Positions 17,157-26,196 of a stretch of DNA of 64,000 nucleotides are shown piece by piece. Positions within the stretch are counted from its first letter, which is position 1. Every line of letters starts with the position of its first letter. Under the pieces are notes generated by a model, which searched no databases, had not been told where the DNA came from, and saw only the letters and a program-made list of their open reading frames with translations. A program made the position numbers and the translations under genes. Origin of the DNA: Dongia_A sp964542425 (GTDB taxonomy: Bacteria; Pseudomonadota; Alphaproteobacteria; Dongiales; Dongiaceae); the NCBI GenBank assembly GCA_964542425.1, contig CAZIUB010000031.1, positions 1 to 64,000 of the forward strand, read 5' to 3'.

Positions 17157-17417
17157 ATGAACGATTCGACGAAGCACACGAATCCATCCCAACCCGAGGC
17201 CGCGGCGGCGCGAAGCGGGGCCATGCTGGGGGCGATCGCCAGCGACGACGCAATCTTTGCGGCGCGCCAAGAGGGCGCCACCGATTTGATCGGGGATTTC
17301 GTCGACCTCGGTCGGCATCCTTTGCGCGGCCTCGGGCCGCCGATTCGGCTCTGGGGCATCACCGCCGTGGCCCTCAAGGACGAAATGCCGCGTGGGGAAC
17401 AGGTTCGAAAGACTTGA
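17157..17417 (+). pseudogene. short ORF resembling the tail of a class III nucleotide cyclase
   Basis: An 86-codon frame 22 bases after sdaA. The C-terminal half, FVDLGRHPLRGLGPPIRLWGI, reads like the end of adenylate/guanylate cyclase domains (LG-x-H-x-LRG-x-x-x-PVRLW). The catalytic core is absent and the N-terminal 45 residues are low-complexity. It is most likely a decayed fragment rather than a working gene. A short lineage-specific protein cannot be excluded. Confidence 0.35.
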
Positions 17418-17486
17418 TCGGGATTGGCAGGCGCATCAGATTGCAGGGCTCGCCTTGACCGCCAATTTCCAAGGGAACGCCCCGCC

Positions 17487-18350
17487 ATGAACCCGGAAGT
17501 AACCGCCTTTTTCGACGAGGCGACATTCACGATCTCATATGTGGTGCGCGATCCGGGCGGCAATTCGGCGGCGATCATCGATCCGGTGCTGGATTTCGAT
17601 CCGAAATCGGGCCGCACCGACCCCGCCCCGGCCGATCGCATCATCGCCTTCGTGCGCGAGCGCGGTCTCGCCGTTTCCTGGATCCTGGAGACCCATGTCC
17701 ACGCCGATCATTTGACCGCGGCGCCCTATCTGCAACGGAAACTGGGTGGGCGCATGGGGATCGGGCGCGAGGTCTCAATCGTGCAACGGACTTTCGCGCG
17801 CATCTATAACGTCGAGGCGGGCTTTGCCACCGACGGTTCGCAATTCAACCACTTGTTCGACGATGGAGAAGCATTCGAAATAGGGTCGCTCAAGGGCCAG
17901 GTGCTGCACACGCCGGGCCACACACCGGCCTGCATCAGCTACGCCTTCGGCGATTCGATCTTCGTCGGCGACACCCTGTTCATGCCCGATTACGGCACCG
18001 CGCGCTGCGATTTTCCGGGCGGCGACGCCGCCCGTCTCTATCGATCCATTCGCCGGCTATTGTCCTTTCCGGCCACGACGCGCCTCTTCCTGTGCCACGA
18101 TTACCTGGCGCCCGGGCGCGATCACTACGCATGGGAAACCAGCGTTTCCGCCCAGCGGGCGGGGAACGTGCACATCAAGGAGGGTGTGAGCGAGGCCGAA
18201 TTCGTCGCCATGCGCCAAGCCCGCGATAAGACCCTGCAGATGCCGGTCCTGCTCATCCCCTCGGTCCAGGTCAACATGCGCGCCGGCCATTTGCCGCCAC
18301 CGGAGGAGAATGGCGTGAGCTACCTCAAGGTTCCGGTCGATCTGTTGTAG
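17487..18350 (+). CDS. MBL-fold hydrolase, persulfide dioxygenase-like (ETHE1/Blh type)
   Basis: A 287-residue metallo-beta-lactamase-fold protein with THVHADHLTAA (metal site, about residues 72-82), HTPGHTPACISY and VGDTLFMPDYGTARCDFPGG. The last string, with its Asp-Phe-Pro, is typical of ETHE1/Blh enzymes that oxidise glutathione persulfide to sulfite. The family is often in sulfide-detoxification loci. The start at 17487 is chosen because the family begins with this short NPEVTAFFDEAT stretch. No BigR-type repressor or rhodanese is visible, so the link to sulfide is by family only. Confidence 0.82.
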   Translation: MNPEVTAFFDEATFTISYVVRDPGGNSAAIIDPVLDFDPKSGRTDPAPADRIIAFVRERGLAVSWILETHVHADHLTAAPYLQRKLGGRMGIGREVSIVQRTFARIYNVEAGFATDGSQFNHLFDDGEAFEIGSLKGQVLHTPGHTPACISYAFGDSIFVGDTLFMPDYGTARCDFPGGDAARLYRSIRRLLSFPATTRLFLCHDYLAPGRDHYAWETSVSAQRAGNVHIKEGVSEAEFVAMRQARDKTLQMPVLLIPSVQVNMRAGHLPPPEENGVSYLKVPVDLL

Positions 18351-18476
18351 GGCGCTATCGTCGACGGCCACATGGGAGTCGCGGCCAGCGATGTAAACGC
18401 TGCCCGGGGCGTCGAGATTCCGCGCTTCCAATATGGAATCGGTGTGGTTATTCTATTCATGAACATTGAGGGCCCG

Positions 18477-19277
18477 ATGACCTTCATGGCAAGCATTGGC
18501 GACACTATTCTCGGGCGCCAACGTGCGATCGTGTTGTTCGGCCTGACAGCCATCGTCGGCTTGGCCGCGATTTACACGATCCTCGGCCCTGGGATGGAAT
18601 CATCCGCGCTCGCCATGACCACCATGTCCGGCGACATGCTGATGGCGCCCGCCCTATGGACGCAAATCCATGCGCTGCTGGTCTTCCTCATGTGGTGGAT
18701 CATGATGGTGGCGATGATGGTTCCGGCGGCCGTGCCCATGATTCTGTTGCACGGGGCGCTGGAACGACGCGGCACTCCCGCCGGTGCCCTTGCCGCGAGT
18801 GCGCTGTTTATTAGCGGATATCTGTTGGTATGGGGCGCATTCAGCGCGGGGGCCACCCTCTTGCAATGGGCGCTGCAATCGGCGGGGGCGCTTTCGCCGA
18901 TGATGCAGATTGGCAACCAGGCGCTGGGCGGGCTCGTTCTGATCGCCGCCGGGCTCTATCAATTCACGCCGTTGAAACGGGCCTGTCTTGCTCGCTGCCA
19001 GAATCCGGTTCGTTTCCTGGTGGCGCATCGGCGCCCAGGTCCGGGCGGCGCGTTGCGCCTGGGGATCAGGCACGGGGCGTTCTGCGTCGGTTGCTGTGTG
19101 TTCCTGATGGCGCTGCTGTTCATTGGCGGGATCATGAATCTGTATTGGATCGGCGGGCTGTCGATCTATGTGCTGCTGGAGCGATTCTTGGCAAGCCGGC
19201 GTTGGCTGCGGCAGTCGGCCGGCTTCGCGCTTGCGATCTCGGGCGTGGCGCTGATGGTGACAACGATTCAGGCCTGA
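18477..19277 (+). CDS. DUF2182 membrane protein
   Basis: A 266-residue inner-membrane protein with about six hydrophobic segments. It carries the DUF2182 (predicted metal-binding integral membrane) signatures: MTTMSGDMLMAP, MWWIMMVAMMVPAAVPM, and a Cys pair in GAFCVGCCVFLMAL. Met-rich and Cys motifs suggest a metal or thiol role. GAGGGCCCG precedes ATG 18477. It is followed after 32 bases by a DUF1326 gene, a recurrent pairing in bacteria with unknown joint function. Confidence 0.82.
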   Translation: MTFMASIGDTILGRQRAIVLFGLTAIVGLAAIYTILGPGMESSALAMTTMSGDMLMAPALWTQIHALLVFLMWWIMMVAMMVPAAVPMILLHGALERRGTPAGALAASALFISGYLLVWGAFSAGATLLQWALQSAGALSPMMQIGNQALGGLVLIAAGLYQFTPLKRACLARCQNPVRFLVAHRRPGPGGALRLGIRHGAFCVGCCVFLMALLFIGGIMNLYWIGGLSIYVLLERFLASRRWLRQSAGFALAISGVALMVTTIQA

Positions 19278-19309
19278 AAAAACAACACGATCGAGAAAAG
19301 GAGGCGGTG

Positions 19310-19945
19310 ATGGCGAAGGTCAAATGGTATGTCGAGGGTATCGAGTATGGCAATTGCAATTGCGATTATGGCTGTCCGTGCCAGTTCGAATCGCTGCCCA
19401 ACAACGGCGATTGCAAGGGCTTCGAGGTTCTGCGCATCGACAAGGGCCATTTCGGCGAGGTGTCGCTCGCCGGCCTCAAGCTCGCGCTGGTCTATGCCTG
19501 GCCGGGGCCGGTCTTCAAAGGCAATGGCGCCATGCAGGCCATCATCGACGAGCGCGCGAACGAGGCCCAACGCAAGGCGCTCATCACCATCGTCCATGGC
19601 GGAGAGACCAACGAAGCGGCAACCCATTGGTGGGTCTATCACGCGATGTCCTCGAAGGTGCACGAGCCCCTGTTCAAGTCGATCGAATACGAAGTCGATC
19701 TGCCGGCCCGCACCGCCAAGGTCCGAATTCCCGGCATCCTGGAATCCACCGGCCGGCCGATCATCAGCCCGGCGACCGGCCAGCCACACCGGGTGCGGAT
19801 CGACATCCCCTCGGGCATCGAGTTCGAGCAGGCGGAGATCGCAAGCGCCAGCACCAAGGCAACCGGCGCCATCACCTTCGAACTCAAGGACAGCTACGGG
19901 CAGTTCAACATACTGCGCCACTCGGGCGATGGCGTGAGGCACTGA
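19310..19945 (+). CDS. DUF1326 domain-containing protein
   Basis: The 211-residue soluble protein has the DUF1326 hallmark cysteine cluster GNCNCDYGCPCQF near residues 14-26, followed by HFGEVSLAGLKLALVYAWPGP and WWVYHAMSS. The function of the family is unknown; the CxC-x3-CxC cluster could bind a metal. GGAGGCGGTG precedes ATG 19310. It is almost certainly in one operon with the DUF2182 gene. Its 3' end faces the convergent amine oxidoreductase gene, with a CGCGCC/GGCGCG hairpin in the 37-base gap. Confidence 0.85.
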   Translation: MAKVKWYVEGIEYGNCNCDYGCPCQFESLPNNGDCKGFEVLRIDKGHFGEVSLAGLKLALVYAWPGPVFKGNGAMQAIIDERANEAQRKALITIVHGGETNEAATHWWVYHAMSSKVHEPLFKSIEYEVDLPARTAKVRIPGILESTGRPIISPATGQPHRVRIDIPSGIEFEQAEIASASTKATGAITFELKDSYGQFNILRHSGDGVRH

Positions 19946-19982
19946 AACGAAGGTCGCGCCGAGGCGCGCCAATCGCCGCGCC

Positions 19983-21281
19983 TCAAATCGGCAATCGATC
20001 CAGGAGCCCGTACCACCACACCGAGGGCGCAAGAAACCAGGGATCGCCGGAATAGAACGGCCTGGTCTGGAAGGGGATGTTGTCGAGCGCGGTTCTCCCC
20101 TCCGGCTTGTCCAAAACTTGCTGGCCCACCCGCATGCCGAAATAGGTGGCGAGCGAAACGCCAGAGCCGCAATAGCCCATCGCAAAATGCACGCCGTCCT
20201 GGCATCCGACATGGGGGAGCGTGTCGAAGGTATAGGCGACGAAGCCGATCCAGGAATGGCTGATCCGCGCCGATTTTAGGCCCGGGAACAATCGGGTCAT
20301 GCAGGCGTGCAATCTGGGCGCGCTAATGAGCGAATCGGTTTCGCTATAGGCCACACGCCCGCCGAACAGCATGCACCGGCCATTGGGCGACAGCCGGTAG
20401 TAGAAGACGACGCGCCTGGTATCGGTCACCATGCGATCGTTGGGGATGAGGGCGCGCATCTCCTCCGCCGGCCTCGGCTCGGTCGCGATGATGTAGGAGC
20501 CGATCGGGATCACCCGCCTGCGCTGCCAGGGCGCGAAGGAGCCGGTATAGCCGTTGGTTGCCACGATTACGTTCCGGGCCTTCACCATTCCCTTGGTGGT
20601 CGTGACCGCGAATTCATTGCCCTCGCGTTCGATCGAATTGGCCGCGCAATGATCGGCCAGAATGATTCCGGCGGATTTCGCCAAGCGCAGCAATTCCAGG
20701 TGATACTTGGCCGGGTCGAGGCCGCCGGGGAGCGAATAGATGGCACCGCCATGATAGAGGTCGCTGCCGATTTCGCGATGCTGCTCGGCCCGCGGAACCA
20801 TCCCATGGGGCACTTCCAATCCCTTGGGCTGGTGCGCGAGCGCCTTTGCCAGCGCCTGGTATTGGCGCGGATTGTGCGCGGCGTGGAAACGCCCGCTTCG
20901 CCGCCAATCGCAATCGAGCTTCTCGCGCGAGATGAGGTCGTCGATGAATTCGAGCGCGTTCAGCCCCTCCTTGCGGATGGCAAAGGCGGTCGCCTCGTTG
21001 GTTCGGCCCGAAAGTTCGGTCAGGCTCGGCTTGATGCTGGTCGAAACCTGCCCGCCGTTGCGGCTGGAACAGCCCCAACCCAAGGCCTCCGCATCGATCA
21101 CCAGCGTCGATCGCCCGCCAAGCGCCGTCTCGCGCGCGGCCATCAGCCCGGTATAGCCCGACCCGATCACCAGCACGTCGATCTTGTTGGGAAGCTTCGT
21201 ATCCGCTGGCTTTGGGCGTGGGGCGCCGTCCCACCAATAGGGCGCTGCCTTGAAATCCGGGGTGAAAAGCGTGTTGCTCAT
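19983..21281 (-). CDS. FAD-dependent oxidoreductase, gamma-glutamylputrescine oxidase-like
   Basis: A 432-residue DAO-family flavoenzyme. The N-terminal APYWWDGAPRP segment and the Rossmann motif VIGSGYTGLMAARE near residue 40, then CSSRNGGQVSTSIKPSL, are typical of PuuB/OrdL-type amine oxidases, which oxidise gamma-glutamylputrescine or similar secondary amines. With aguB in the same window, a polyamine link is plausible, but the substrate is unproven. AAGGA precedes ATG 21281. The ATG overlaps the stop of purD by four bases, so it is co-translated with purD. Confidence 0.85.
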   Translation of the reverse strand: MSNTLFTPDFKAAPYWWDGAPRPKPADTKLPNKIDVLVIGSGYTGLMAARETALGGRSTLVIDAEALGWGCSSRNGGQVSTSIKPSLTELSGRTNEATAFAIRKEGLNALEFIDDLISREKLDCDWRRSGRFHAAHNPRQYQALAKALAHQPKGLEVPHGMVPRAEQHREIGSDLYHGGAIYSLPGGLDPAKYHLELLRLAKSAGIILADHCAANSIEREGNEFAVTTTKGMVKARNVIVATNGYTGSFAPWQRRRVIPIGSYIIATEPRPAEEMRALIPNDRMVTDTRRVVFYYRLSPNGRCMLFGGRVAYSETDSLISAPRLHACMTRLFPGLKSARISHSWIGFVAYTFDTLPHVGCQDGVHFAMGYCGSGVSLATYFGMRVGQQVLDKPEGRTALDNIPFQTRPFYSGDPWFLAPSVWWYGLLDRLPI

Positions 21282-22570
21282 GAATGTTCCTTGCCAATGC
21301 GATCGATCGCCCGCCCGCCGATATCGCGGCGGCAGAATCCGCCCGGCCAATCGATCAGATCCACCGCGCGATAGGTCCTAACCTTAGCCTCGGCCACGTC
21401 GCGGCCAAGAGCGCTCACCGCCAGCACGCGCCCGCCGCTGGCGACAAGCGCGCCCTTGTCGTCACGCCTGGTGGCGGCATGGAAGATGGTCACACCCGGA
21501 ACCGCCGACGCTGCCTCGAGATTGCCGATCAAGCCGCCCGGCCCGACTTTGCCCGGATAGCCCTTGGTCGCCATGATGACGCTGAGCGCGGCCGCATCAT
21601 GCCAGCGCAGATCGAAATCCTTGAGCGATCCGTCGGAGGCCGCCAACAGGGCCGGCAACAGATCGGATTTGAGGCGCAGGCACAGGACTTCGCATTCTGG
21701 ATCGCCGAAACGGGCGTTGAACTCGATCAGTTTGGGGCCGGCCCTCGTCACCATCACGCCGGCGAAAAGCACGCCTACGAAAGGCCGCCCTTCCGCCTTC
21801 AGCGCGATCACCGCCGGGCGGATGATCCGCTCCAGGATCGCGGCCTCGATCTTTGGAGTTGCCACTGGCGCCGGGGAATAGGCGCCCATGCCCCCGGTAT
21901 TGGGGCCGGTATCGCCATCGCCGACGCGCTTGTGGTCCTGGGCGCTGCCGAAGGGGAGCACATGCTCCCCGTCACTCAACGCGAAAAAGGATAGTTCCTC
22001 GCCGTCGAGGAATTCCTCGATCACGATGCTCGCACCCGCCTGGCCGAACGCGGCCCCGACCAGCATGGCATCGATCGCATCGTCGGCCTTCGCGTGGGTC
22101 TCGCAGATGATGACGCCCTTGCCGGCGGCAAGCCCATCGGCCTTGACCACGATCGGTAGCGACATGGCGGCGGCGAACGCCTTTGCTGGCTGGGCCTCGG
22201 TGAAGCGCGCGAAAGCCGCTGTCGGAATGCCGCATCGCGCCGCCAGATTCTTCATGAAGCCCTTGGAGCCCTCGATCTCGGCTGCCCGCGCGCTTGGACC
22301 GAACACCATCAACCCGGCCGAGCGAAACTTGTCGGCGATCCCCAGGACCAGCGGCGCTTCGGGACCCACCACGGTCAAATCTATCCCGCGCTCGCGTGCA
22401 AAAGATAGGAGCCCGTCCAGATCGAGCGCCTCGATGGCGACGCATTCCGCGACTTGCGAGATGCCGGCATTCCCGGGCGCGCAATAGAGTTGGTCGCACA
22501 GCGGCGAATCCGCGATCTTCCAGCACAGGGCATGCTCGCGGCCGCCCGACCCCACCACCAGAATCCGCAT
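21278..22570 (-). CDS. purD: phosphoribosylamine--glycine ligase
   Basis: The 430-residue ATP-grasp enzyme performs the second step of purine synthesis (GAR synthetase). It begins RILVVGSGGREHALCWKI and shows LAAGKGVIICET, TGGMGAYSPAPV, and EFNARFGDPECEVL, the ATP-grasp metal and substrate motifs. The start at 22570 marks the family N-terminus; the frame upstream runs through the repeat element at 22602-22745. It is divergent from xseA, an order found in many alphaproteobacteria, with the two-hairpin element inserted between. Confidence 0.96.
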   Translation of the reverse strand: MRILVVGSGGREHALCWKIADSPLCDQLYCAPGNAGISQVAECVAIEALDLDGLLSFARERGIDLTVVGPEAPLVLGIADKFRSAGLMVFGPSARAAEIEGSKGFMKNLAARCGIPTAAFARFTEAQPAKAFAAAMSLPIVVKADGLAAGKGVIICETHAKADDAIDAMLVGAAFGQAGASIVIEEFLDGEELSFFALSDGEHVLPFGSAQDHKRVGDGDTGPNTGGMGAYSPAPVATPKIEAAILERIIRPAVIALKAEGRPFVGVLFAGVMVTRAGPKLIEFNARFGDPECEVLCLRLKSDLLPALLAASDGSLKDFDLRWHDAAALSVIMATKGYPGKVGPGGLIGNLEAASAVPGVTIFHAATRRDDKGALVASGGRVLAVSALGRDVAEAKVRTYRAVDLIDWPGGFCRRDIGGRAIDRIGKEHS

Positions 22571-22601
22571 GATTCCCCGACCAAATCGCCCTGTTGCCCA
22601 G

Positions 22602-22745
22602 TGCCAACTTTCGGAAAAGCGTGATACATGAAATGTTTCGACGTTTCCAAGAAAGTCGGCACATGTTACCAAATCGATAGTACCCGCCGGCATGCACTGG
22701 CCGGGTCAGTTTGCTGAATCGGCCATCGGCGACGGCGGGTACTAG
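22602..22745 (+). mobile_element. two-hairpin MITE-like element, copy 3
   Basis: Plus-oriented copy starting TGCCAACTTTCG (22602) and ending GGCGGGTA (22741), followed by CTAG (22742-22745); the left flank is CCAG. TAGTACCCGCC and GGCGGGTACTA form the right hairpin. It fills most of the purD/xseA divergent spacer, which makes it part of both 5' regions. Confidence 0.78.
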
Positions 22746-22773
22746 CCGCTCGCATAACATAGAATGCGCCACC

Positions 22774-24219
22774 ATGACAGAATCCAATCCCAGCGAGCAA
22801 CCGGCGCCGCCGGCGCACAATCTCGTCGAATTCTCCGTGAGCGAGCTCTCGGCGGCGATCAAGCGGACGCTCGAATCCGGCTTCGAGCGGGTGCGGGTGC
22901 GGGGCGAGATTTCCGGCTTCAAGCGCGCCGCCTCCGGCCACCTCTACATGCAATTGAAGGACGAGAACGCCGCCCTGAAGGCGGTGTGCTGGAAGGGCCT
23001 GGCCGGGCGCTTGGGGCTCAAGCCCGAGGACGGCATGGAGGTGGTAGCCACGGGGCGCGTGACCTCTTACGCGGAGCGTTCGGAATACCAATTGGTGATC
23101 GAGCGCCTGGAATTGGCCGGTGCCGGCGCCCTCCTCAAGATGCTGGAGGATCGCAAAAAACGGCTCGCCGCCGAGGGCCTGTTCGACGCCTCGCGCAAGC
23201 GCAAGCTGCCGCGGCTCCCCGAGATCATCGGCATCGTCACCTCGCCCACGGGTGCCGTCATCAGGGACATCCTGCATCGCTTGGCCGACCGCTTCCCGCG
23301 CCATGTCCTGCTGTGGCCGGTCCTGGTCCAGGGCGAGGGCGCGGCCGATCAGGTCGCGGCCGCGATAAGGGGCTTCAACGCGCTGCCCGAGGGTGGCGCG
23401 GTGCCGCGGCCCGATCTCATCATCGTGGCCAGAGGCGGTGGCTCGCTCGAGGACCTGATGGCCTTCAACGAGGAAATCGTGGTCCGCGCGGCCTCCGAGA
23501 GCCGCATTCCCCTGATCGCCGCGATCGGGCACGAGACCGACACCACGCTCATCGATTTCGCCGCCGATCTGCGCGCGCCCACGCCAAGTGCCGCAGCCGA
23601 GATGGCGGTGCCGGTGCGCGCCGATCTGATCGCCGAGCTCGGGCAATTGGGGAGCCGCCTGGGCCGCGCCGCCTCGCGGTTCGTGACCGAGCGGCGCCTC
23701 GCGATCGAGGGCCTGGCACGAGGTCTGCCGGACCCCGAGCGCCTGCTCCAGGAACGCGCGCAATCCCTGGACCTTTGGATCGAGCGCTGGACCAATGCGG
23801 GCACCGGTTTTTTCCGCAAATCAAGGGACGCGATCGCGAGCCTGGCCGCGCGGCTGCGCACGCCGCGCGAGGTGCTGGCGCTGAAATCCGGCACGCTGGC
23901 GCAAGCGTGGGAAAGGCTGGTCGCCGCCATGCGTCTGGCGCTTTCCGCCAAGACAAGGCGCCTGGATCTGGGTGCCGCCGCCCTGAAGCCCCGGTTGATC
24001 GCCGATCTTCTCGACCGCCGGCGGGTGGGGCTCAATAACCTGATCGGGCTCCTCGATTCCTATTCCCACGAGCAGGTGCTGAAGCGCGGCTTTGCCCTGG
24101 TCCGAGGCGCGATGGATGAGCCGCTCACGAGTGCCGCCGCGATCTCGCCCGGCCAGGTGCTCACCGTGCAATTCCACGACGGGCGCGTGGCCGCGCGCGC
24201 CCTGGACAAGAAGACGTGA
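22774..24219 (+). CDS. xseA: exodeoxyribonuclease VII large subunit
   Basis: A 481-residue large subunit of exonuclease VII, which degrades single-stranded DNA. It has the N-terminal OB-fold (FSVSELSAAIKRTLE, VRVRGEISGFKRAASGHLYM), then the nuclease domain with TSPTGAVIRDI, RGGGSLEDLMAFNEE and GHETDTTLIDFAADLRAPTPSAAAE in pieces, and a long helical C-terminus. ATG at 22774 is the first start after the inserted repeat. The stop overlaps the following peptidase start (GTGA at 24216). Confidence 0.96.
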   Translation: MTESNPSEQPAPPAHNLVEFSVSELSAAIKRTLESGFERVRVRGEISGFKRAASGHLYMQLKDENAALKAVCWKGLAGRLGLKPEDGMEVVATGRVTSYAERSEYQLVIERLELAGAGALLKMLEDRKKRLAAEGLFDASRKRKLPRLPEIIGIVTSPTGAVIRDILHRLADRFPRHVLLWPVLVQGEGAADQVAAAIRGFNALPEGGAVPRPDLIIVARGGGSLEDLMAFNEEIVVRAASESRIPLIAAIGHETDTTLIDFAADLRAPTPSAAAEMAVPVRADLIAELGQLGSRLGRAASRFVTERRLAIEGLARGLPDPERLLQERAQSLDLWIERWTNAGTGFFRKSRDAIASLAARLRTPREVLALKSGTLAQAWERLVAAMRLALSAKTRRLDLGAAALKPRLIADLLDRRRVGLNNLIGLLDSYSHEQVLKRGFALVRGAMDEPLTSAAAISPGQVLTVQFHDGRVAARALDKKT

Positions 24220-25046
24220 CGGGGTTTCGCTCGATCCTGGCGCTCGTCCTGGCGCTGTGGCCGGGCGGGGCTCTCGCCTTGGAACTCTCGGGCCAATTCA
24301 TCGAGGGCGGGCTTGCCTTCGGCAGGGCCGAGCCCGGCACGCGTATTTTCCTCGGCACACGTTCGATCCGCGTCGCGCCCGACGGCGCCTTCGTCATCGG
24401 CTTCGGCCGGGGCGAACCCGACCAGGTCGAACTGACGGTGATCGGCGCCGACGATCGCGTGGAGCATCGCTGGCTCGCGATAGAATCCAGGGCCTATGAC
24501 GTGCAGCGCATCGACCAGCTGGACCAGGCCAAGGTCACACCCAGCGAGGTAGACCAGGCGCGGATCGCGGCCGATCAGGAATTGATCAACCAGGCGCGGG
24601 CGCCGAACACGGACGCGCGCGATCTCTACCAGCCCTTCATCTGGCCGGCGCATGGACCGATCAGCGGCGTCTATGGGTCGCAGCGCATCTTGAATGGCGA
24701 GCCCCGCCAGCCGCATTACGGCGTCGATGTGGCGGCGCCGGAAGGCGATCCCGTGATCGCACCGGCGGGAGGCATCGTGCGCCTGGCCGAACCCGATCTT
24801 TTTCTGACCGGCGGCACAATCATTCTGGATCACGGGTTTGGAATCAACTCGACCTTCCTTCACATGCGGAAATTGCTGGTCAAAGTCGGCGATCGACTGG
24901 AGCAGGGCGATGCGATCGGCGAAATTGGGCAGACGGGCCGCGCCACTGGCCCGCATCTCCATTGGGGCTTGAATTGGGGCGAGGTGCGCCTCGACCCCGC
25001 CCTCCTGGTGCCCCCGATGGAATACCTGGTGCCCCCGGTGGAATAG
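24216..25046 (+). CDS. M23 family metallopeptidase
   Basis: The 276-residue exported protein starts with GTG overlapping the xseA stop. A signal peptide (LALVLALWPGGALALEL) precedes a beta-rich N-terminal domain. The C-terminal LytM/M23 domain begins near residue 145 (WPAHGPISGVYGSQR) and has zinc ligands in HYGVDVAAP and TGPHLHWGL. Such enzymes cut peptidoglycan cross-bridges or act as division/envelope factors. The position after xseA is a recurrent alphaproteobacterial order. Both metal motifs are intact, so it should be active. Confidence 0.9.
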   Translation: MTGFRSILALVLALWPGGALALELSGQFIEGGLAFGRAEPGTRIFLGTRSIRVAPDGAFVIGFGRGEPDQVELTVIGADDRVEHRWLAIESRAYDVQRIDQLDQAKVTPSEVDQARIAADQELINQARAPNTDARDLYQPFIWPAHGPISGVYGSQRILNGEPRQPHYGVDVAAPEGDPVIAPAGGIVRLAEPDLFLTGGTIILDHGFGINSTFLHMRKLLVKVGDRLEQGDAIGEIGQTGRATGPHLHWGLNWGEVRLDPALLVPPMEYLVPPVE

Positions 25047-25061
25047 GCGGGGTCGGCGGCC

Positions 25062-25337
25062 TCAATCGCGTGCGGTGGTGGGATCGATCATCCGCCTCAC
25101 CTCGTGGATGCGGCTCGCCGGAAATCCGGACAGTTGCGCGTGTTCGTGGATCGCTGCCTCGTCCTCGGCCAGGTAGATGCAGAAGGTGCGGTCGGCGGTG
25201 ACGAAGGATTCCACCCATTGCACGCGCGGGCGCAACTTGGACAGCGCCTCGTTCGAAGTCGCGGCCGCGCCCTTCAATTGCTGCTGGTTGAGCCCGCCCA
25301 CGCCCGGCAGGTCGCGCTCGATGACGTATTTCTTCAT
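25062..25337 (-). CDS. DUF4242 (nickel-binding-like) small protein
   Basis: A 91-residue protein with the DUF4242/SCO4226-like pattern KKYVIERDLPGVGGLNQQQL at the N-terminus, VQWVESFVTADRTFCIYLAED in the middle, and HAQLSGFPASRIHEVRRMIDP at the end. It adopts a small ferredoxin-like barrel in known members; one homologue binds nickel, but the physiological role is unclear. GGGAGGATAGG precedes ATG 25337. It is convergent with the M23 peptidase. Confidence 0.8.
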   Translation of the reverse strand: MKKYVIERDLPGVGGLNQQQLKGAAATSNEALSKLRPRVQWVESFVTADRTFCIYLAEDEAAIHEHAQLSGFPASRIHEVRRMIDPTTARD

Positions 25338-25409
25338 CCTATCCTCCCGTTTTTTCGCCACGGCAATGGCAAGAAAGGCGAAAAATTCTGCGCCCCATCG
25401 ACGGAATAA

Positions 25410-26108
25410 TCAAGGCGCTCGTCTTGACCCGTCCGTGACCAGCGCATCGAGACGGGCCCCTGGCTTGAAGCGCTTCAAATGCTCCGGCAAGGGAACGCTG
25501 GGCCCAAGCCTCGGATCGGGCTCGATCGCGCCCATGACTTGGGCGATGGGGGCGACTCCTGCCCAGATCGGCAACGCGTAATCTTCCTCGTCATCGACCG
25601 GGGGCTTGGCCCGAATTTTGGCCGAGGCCTCCTCGATCACCATGGAGATGACCAGGCTCGCCTTCAATTCATGTTTGTTCATCGGGCGCAGGGTTTCGTT
25701 GCGGCCGGGCAGCACGCGCTCCAGGAAAAAGTCCATTTCGGCTGTCTTCTCGCCGGAATCGTTGATGGCGCGGCTTTGCCCAAAGGCCATCACCGCGCGG
25801 TAATTGATCGAATGATGGAAGCCCGATCGCGCCAGCACCAACCCATCCAGATGCGTGACGGTGGCGCAGACTGGAATGCCCTTGGCCTGTTCCATCAGCA
25901 TCCGGCTCTTCGCCGAGCCGTGCCAATAGAGCGTGCGGCCCCGGCGCCAATAGGCGGTCGGCGTCACGAAAGGCTGGCCGTCGATGACATAGCCCAGATG
26001 CGCGATCAGGCCGGAATCGAGCACTTCGAAGATCGTCTTCTCGTCATAGGCGCCGCGTTCGTGCAGGCGCTTGACGCGGGAGCGTTTGGTGGGCTTGAAA
26101 CTGTCCAT
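25410..26108 (-). CDS. pyridoxamine 5'-phosphate oxidase-family (NimA-like) flavoprotein
   Basis: A 232-residue split-barrel protein. HERGAYDEKTIFEVLDSGLIAH and GQPFVTPTAYWRRGRTLYWHGS match the FMN-binding pyridoxamine oxidase-like superfamily, close to NimA-type nitroimidazole reductases. It probably binds FMN or another flavin in the cytoplasm; the substrate is unknown. The ATG at 26108 lies downstream of a two-hairpin repeat (26197-26339), which separates it from the divergent caspase-fold protease gene. Confidence 0.8.
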   Translation of the reverse strand: MDSFKPTKRSRVKRLHERGAYDEKTIFEVLDSGLIAHLGYVIDGQPFVTPTAYWRRGRTLYWHGSAKSRMLMEQAKGIPVCATVTHLDGLVLARSGFHHSINYRAVMAFGQSRAINDSGEKTAEMDFFLERVLPGRNETLRPMNKHELKASLVISMVIEEASAKIRAKPPVDDEEDYALPIWAGVAPIAQVMGAIEPDPRLGPSVPLPEHLKRFKPGARLDALVTDGSRRAP

Positions 26109-26196
26109 GGCGGCGGGGCCTCAGCTGTCGGTCGCTTGCAAATGATCCGCCACTGAAGCCGATTTTGGCGGCGGGCGAAAGGGCGAAGATATCCGG

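Noticed and set aside
22602..22742. small peptides with MYHAYSKVGT-like strings in several repeat copies
   Set aside because: The similarity comes from the DNA repeat itself; frames differ between copies and have no start signals.
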